Assembly (NCBI GenBank): GCA_913042065.1
Contig: CAJWKB010000016.1
Coordinates: forward strand, 1-17,033
Direction: 5' to 3'
Source of the DNA: an uncultured Alphaproteobacteria bacterium
GTDB lineage: Bacteria; Pseudomonadota; Alphaproteobacteria; Puniceispirillales; Puniceispirillaceae
DNA: 17,033 bases
In this document: in pieces, positions 13,872-17,033 of the stretch
Numbering within the stretch: the stretch's first letter is position 1
Layout: every line of letters starts with the position of its first letter
Made by a program: the position numbers and the translations under genes
The notes under the pieces: model-generated
Database searches by the model: none
What the model saw: only the letters and a program-made list of their open reading frames with translations
What the model was told of the DNA's origin: nothing

Positions 13872-15353
13872 ATGAAAAAATTGCTAGCAGCAGCCAGTGT
13901 CATGCTTTCCATGACAGTGACGAGCGTTATGGCAGCACCAAGCGGTACGTTTCGGCAGGCACATGAGCTTGGGTTTGGGAGTTCATCGAGCCTTGACCCA
14001 ATTTCAAAAGGGCGGGTCTTTCAAATCACTGAAAAGATCATGAGCAGGCTTGTGCGCCCAGACACGACAGGCAAGCCAAGCGCAGACCTCGCCGTATCAT
14101 GGGAAGCGAACGGCGACGCAACTGAATGGACTTTCAAGCTCCGTGAAGGAGTCAAATTCCACGATGGAAGCTCTTTTGGTTCCGAGGATGTGCTGTATTC
14201 TATTAACCGTGTTCTCGATCCGGAAATCAAGTCGCCTGCGCGTTCGGCCTTGAAAATGATTGACAAGGTCGAGGCTGTCAATGGATCGACGGTCAAATTC
14301 ACCCTGTCGACACCATTTGCCGATATGCCGCTTCAACTGATGGATTACAGAATCCGTATGATCCCTGAAGGCTCTGGCGACACGATTGCAACGACAGGCA
14401 TTGGCACGGGTCCTTTTAAGCTAGTCAAATTTGACGCTGAAGGAGTGACTAAGTTAGTTGCCAACATGGATTACTATGAAGGAGCGCCAGGCGTTGCTGA
14501 GATGGAAATCATTGGTATTGGCGATGGCCAGGCGCGTGTTCAGGCGCTTCTTGGCGGGCAGATAGATTTTGAAAATACGGTCACCAACCTACAGCGTCCG
14601 ATGTTTGAAAACAGTTCTAAATTCACTGTGACCGCGGTGCCAACAGGTAACTGGCGTGGCCTTGTTTTCAGGACTGATAAGAAGCCTTTCACCGATGTTC
14701 GCGTTCGGCAGGCCGTCCGCATGGCTGCTGACAGAGATGAACTCGTCCAGCTTGTTATGGGCGGTGGAGGCGTGGTTGCCTGCGATACTCCAGTCAAACC
14801 AGATGATCAGTATCGGGCCGCAATTGATTGCCCACAAGACATTGACGGTGCCAAAAAGTTATTGGCTGACGCTGGTTATCCAAACGGCATTGATGTCGAA
14901 GTCTATGTCGCGACGCTTGAGCCAACGTGGCCAAAGCTTGCCGAAGCATATCAGCAGCAGGCAGCCAAGGCCGGTATTCGAGTTGCAATCAAGCAGGTAC
15001 CCTCGGACGGCTTCTGGAAAGAGGCATGGATGAAGAAAACAGTTGCCGCAACCAGATGGAACGAGCGTCCTGCCGATCAGGCTTTGCATGAAATTTACCT
15101 TTCAACCGCAAAATGGAACGAATCCTTTTACAAGGATGACGGCTTTGACGCCCTACTTGGTAAGGCCAGACGAGAGCTCGATTTTGACAAACGCAAGGCG
15201 CTCTATGTACAGGCACAAGAGCATCTACATCAAACGGCTGGGACGTTGATCCCCTATCATGTCACCAAACTTTACGCGCTAAATTCACGTGTGAAGAACT
15301 TTGACATGGTCGTCAATGAGGCCATTCGCTGGCATAAGATCACAGTCAAGTAG
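13872..15353 (+). CDS. ABC transporter substrate-binding protein, family 5 (DppA/OppA-like)
   Basis: A 493-residue periplasmic binding protein of SBP family 5 (peptide, nickel, opine or glutathione type). A Sec signal peptide covers about residues 1-21 (M-K-K-L-L-A-A-A-S, hydrophobic run, ending S-V-M-A before A-P-S-G). The family signature lies at about 76-105: S-W-E-A-N-G-D, W-T-F-K-L-R-E-G-V-K-F-H-D-G, then S-E-D-V-L-Y-S-I-N-R. There is no lipobox cysteine, so it is soluble in the periplasm. It binds the substrate and hands it to the two permeases downstream. A-G-G-A-G-G just before the ATG gives strong translation. A rho-independent terminator follows, so the binding protein is probably made in excess. 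The divergent S51 peptidase hints at a peptide-like ligand, but family-5 proteins bind many other solutes. Confidence 0.94.
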   Translation: MKKLLAAASVMLSMTVTSVMAAPSGTFRQAHELGFGSSSSLDPISKGRVFQITEKIMSRLVRPDTTGKPSADLAVSWEANGDATEWTFKLREGVKFHDGSSFGSEDVLYSINRVLDPEIKSPARSALKMIDKVEAVNGSTVKFTLSTPFADMPLQLMDYRIRMIPEGSGDTIATTGIGTGPFKLVKFDAEGVTKLVANMDYYEGAPGVAEMEIIGIGDGQARVQALLGGQIDFENTVTNLQRPMFENSSKFTVTAVPTGNWRGLVFRTDKKPFTDVRVRQAVRMAADRDELVQLVMGGGGVVACDTPVKPDDQYRAAIDCPQDIDGAKKLLADAGYPNGIDVEVYVATLEPTWPKLAEAYQQQAAKAGIRVAIKQVPSDGFWKEAWMKKTVAATRWNERPADQALHEIYLSTAKWNESFYKDDGFDALLGKARRELDFDKRKALYVQAQEHLHQTAGTLIPYHVTKLYALNSRVKNFDMVVNEAIRWHKITVK

Positions 15354-15370
15354 ACACTCAGAAAACAAAT

Positions 15371-15411
15371 GGCCAGCATGTCTTTGTTTCGCATGCTGGC
15401 CGTCTTTTTTT
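15371..15411 (+). terminator. Rho-independent terminator after the binding-protein gene
   Basis: Perfect 10-bp stem G-G-C-C-A-G-C-A-T-G (15371-15380) with C-A-T-G-C-T-G-G-C-C (15392-15401), 11-base loop, followed by G-T-C and a run of seven or more T. It lies 18 bases after the stop, between the binding protein and permease genes, and would reduce transcription into the permeases. Confidence 0.9.
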
Positions 15412-15458
15412 CGTGTAACCCACTCCAATCAAATTCAAAAAAAATCAATGGGGTTCCC

Positions 15459-15486
15459 TTTTCAATTTCGCACTTTTTTCTATTAT
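15459..15486 (+). promoter_or_regulatory. Possible second promoter for the permease genes
   Basis: After the terminator, T-T-T-T-C-A (15459-15464), 16-base spacer and T-A-T-T-A-T (15481-15486; 5 of 6) lie about 55 bases before the permease start. It could supply permease mRNA independently of read-through. AT-rich context limits certainty. Confidence 0.25.
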
Positions 15487-15541
15487 TCTGGTAAAGTTAT
15501 CGCAACTTTCTCCCTATTGAACAGAATTGTCGAGACCGCCC

Positions 15542-16501
15542 ATGTTGACCATGATACTTCGGCGCATTTTTCTGGGGCTAGCGACGATTTCCATCGTTTC
15601 ACTAATTATCTTCGCTGGTGTTGAGATTCTGCCAGGTGATGCCTGCACACAATATCTGGAACAGGACCAGGCCGATGTGGAACTTCTGGCACAATGTCGT
15701 GACGATCTGAATTTGAATAGATCGGCCGTCCAGCGCTACACGGAATGGGCGCTTGGCGCTCTCACGGGCGATTTGGGGATGTCAGTAAATGGCGAGACTA
15801 AAATCAGCGATCTTGTTGGAGCACGGTTTGCAAATTCCCTGCTTCTTGCTTTCTCTGCCCTGCTTGTCGGAGTGCCGCTGGCCTTGCTACTTGGTGTTAT
15901 CACAGGTCTCTGGCGTGACCGAAAGCCTGACATTATTTTCTCGACCGTCGCAATTTTCGCCATGACCATCCCTGAATTTGTGTCAGCAACCCTACTAATT
16001 CTTGTTTTTAGTGTATGGCTTGGCTGGCTTCCAGGAATTGTTCTCACTTCTGCCGGGTCTCCGATCAGCGAGTTTTTTCCTGAAATACTGTTGCCAGTGA
16101 TCGTCCTCTCGCTGGTCATGACAGCTCATGTGATGCGCATGGTCCGCTCATCGGTAATCGAGGTAATGGCAAGTGATTATGTACAGATGGCGACGCTTAA
16201 GGGGGTGCCCTATTGGCAAATTGTGTTCCGCCATGCTCTGCCAAATGCGTTACTACCGGCAATCAATGTTGTTGCCCTGACGATTGCCTGGTTGCTTGGC
16301 GGAGTCGTTGTCATCGAGGTTGTTTTTAACTATCCCGGCCTTGGTCGGATGATGATCGATGCCATTTCCGACCGTGATCTACCAGTGGTGCAGGCAATAG
16401 CCCTGATCGTTGCTTCAATCTATGTCTGCATCAATCTAACTGCAGATTTGATGACAATGATTGCTAATCCAAAACTTCGAACAATGTACCTGAGAAAATG
16501 A
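15542..16501 (+). CDS. ABC transporter permease, DppB/OppB-like
   Basis: A 319-residue inner-membrane permease of the DppB/OppB family with about six hydrophobic segments. The N-terminal region reads L-R-R-I-F-L-G-L-A-T, then a long periplasmic loop with I-L-P-G-D-A-C and G-D-L-G-M-S-V. The EAA-type cytoplasmic loop that contacts the ATPase is M-A-S-D-Y-V-Q-M-A-T-L-K-G-V followed by F-R-H-A-L-P-N-A-L-L-P. The C-terminal part has V-F-N-Y-P-G-L-G-R-M, also typical. Start is uncertain: ATGs at 15542 and 15551 and a TTG at 15527 are all in frame, and none has a good ribosome site; both ATGs leave the first helix intact. Its stop overlaps the next start (ATGA), so the two permeases are translationally coupled and form the membrane channel. 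Confidence 0.93.
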   Translation: MLTMILRRIFLGLATISIVSLIIFAGVEILPGDACTQYLEQDQADVELLAQCRDDLNLNRSAVQRYTEWALGALTGDLGMSVNGETKISDLVGARFANSLLLAFSALLVGVPLALLLGVITGLWRDRKPDIIFSTVAIFAMTIPEFVSATLLILVFSVWLGWLPGIVLTSAGSPISEFFPEILLPVIVLSLVMTAHVMRMVRSSVIEVMASDYVQMATLKGVPYWQIVFRHALPNALLPAINVVALTIAWLLGGVVVIEVVFNYPGLGRMMIDAISDRDLPVVQAIALIVASIYVCINLTADLMTMIANPKLRTMYLRK

Positions 16502-17033
16502 CGTCAAAAGCAATGTTCATTGAACACCCATTAAAGAAGCAGCGTTATGTAGCGGTGTTGCTCGACGTGATGGGTCGTCCATCTGGCGCAATCGGCTTAT
16601 CGCTTGTCGTGTTTCATGTGTGCCTAGCTATAATCAGCCCGCTTATTGCGCCATATGATTTCAAACTTCAGAATGCCTCGCTAATGCTAAGCCAGCCAAG
16701 CAGCGAACATTGGCTTGGTGCTGATCATTTAGGACGGGATATCTTTTCACGCACAATGTTAGGGGGGCGTGAGGCTTTGCTGGTTACCAGCATTGCGACA
16801 CCTCTCGCTGTTTTTTGGGGTGGATTTATCGGCGTCTTGTTCGGTTTAACCGGAGGCCGCCTCGATGAGGTTTTAATGCGGTTCGTAGATGCCTTTCTTT
16901 CGCTTCCTTGGATTTTAAAAATGCTAGTGCTAATTGTCACTTTTGGTACTGGGCTGGAAGTACTGATACCGACGCTTGCGTTTTTCTATGGCATTCCAGT
17001 TATCCGCATTGCCCGCGCCGCTACTCACGATGT
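16498..17033 (+). CDS. ABC transporter permease, DppC/OppC-like (3' end outside window)
   Basis: An open frame from the ATG at 16498 runs to the right window edge (178 complete codons), overlapping the DppB-like stop by four bases (ATGA). It begins M-T-S-K-A-M-F-I-E-H-P; a first membrane segment G-L-S-L-V-V-F-H-V-C-L-A-I-I-S-P-L-I-A follows at about residues 39-57. The DppC/OppC hallmark H-W-L-G-A-D-H-L-G-R-D-I-F-S-R is next, then L-G-G-R-E-A-L-L-V. The later F-L-S-L-P-W-I-L-K-M-L-V-L-I-V is the membrane segment before the EAA loop, which starts R-I-A-R-A-A-T-H-D-V at the edge. About 100 residues should be missing. It pairs with the DppB-like permease. ATPase genes are expected just beyond the window. 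Confidence 0.93.
   Translation, partial: MTSKAMFIEHPLKKQRYVAVLLDVMGRPSGAIGLSLVVFHVCLAIISPLIAPYDFKLQNASLMLSQPSSEHWLGADHLGRDIFSRTMLGGREALLVTSIATPLAVFWGGFIGVLFGLTGGRLDEVLMRFVDAFLSLPWILKMLVLIVTFGTGLEVLIPTLAFFYGIPVIRIARAATHD

Noticed and set aside
15301..15624. Plus-strand frame across the terminator and permease start
   Set aside because: It runs through the terminator hairpin and overlaps two well-supported genes in another frame; no family features.
1..17033. tRNA, rRNA, CRISPR arrays, insertion sequences, integrase or attachment sites
   Set aside because: None seen on reading through; no tandem repeat-spacer pattern, transposase motif or terminal inverted repeats were recognised.

Overview
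The window looks like an accessory catabolic region of a Gram-negative, probably marine, alphaproteobacterium. This rests on gene families only: a DmdA-like tetrahydrofolate demethylase, a TctCBA solute transporter, a non-pyrrolysine MttB-family methyltransferase, an AtuA/DUF4387 pair and a LysR-controlled flavin oxidase. SAR116- or roseobacter-type relatives are a plausible guess, but no marker gene confirms it. Base composition is uneven: GC-rich at the left end (about 60 to 65% in sampled lines), near 50% over most of the rest, and clearly AT-rich over the DmdA-like gene (one sampled line at 30%).

Layout. (A) 3-995, plus strand: 3' part of an MFS transporter, cut by the window edge. (B) 5601-1012, minus strand: a tightly packed operon tctC-tctB-tctA-atuA-like-DUF4387, with one-base stop/start overlaps at two junctions. 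(C) 10181-5717, minus strand: an FMN alpha-hydroxyacid oxidase, a ThDP-dependent decarboxylase/carboligase, a transthyretin/HIU-hydrolase-like small protein and a DmdA-like aminomethyltransferase-fold demethylase, closely spaced. A LysR regulator (10316-11236, plus strand) diverges from this operon. (D) 13586-11256, minus strand: an S51 (PepE-like) peptidase followed immediately by an MttB-family methyltransferase. (E) 13872-17033, plus strand: a family-5 peptide-type ABC importer (binding protein, DppB-like permease, DppC-like permease cut by the right edge), divergent from D. A strong terminator lies between the binding protein and the permeases.

How the genes may work together (inference). 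C reads as a pathway for a methylated 2-hydroxy or 2-oxo acid: oxidation by the FMN enzyme, decarboxylation or carboligation by the ThDP enzyme, hydrolysis by the HIU-hydrolase-like protein, and methyl transfer to tetrahydrofolate by the DmdA-like enzyme. B, directly downstream on the same strand, could supply carboxylate uptake and further breakdown. D and E together look like uptake of a peptide- or opine-like compound, cleavage by the S51 enzyme and demethylation by the MttB-like protein. The least familiar parts are cluster C, with an HIU-hydrolase homologue whose diagnostic C-terminal YRGS is replaced by WWSS, and the S51-MttB pair with no corrinoid protein in view. No RNA genes, CRISPR arrays, insertion sequences or phage genes were seen.
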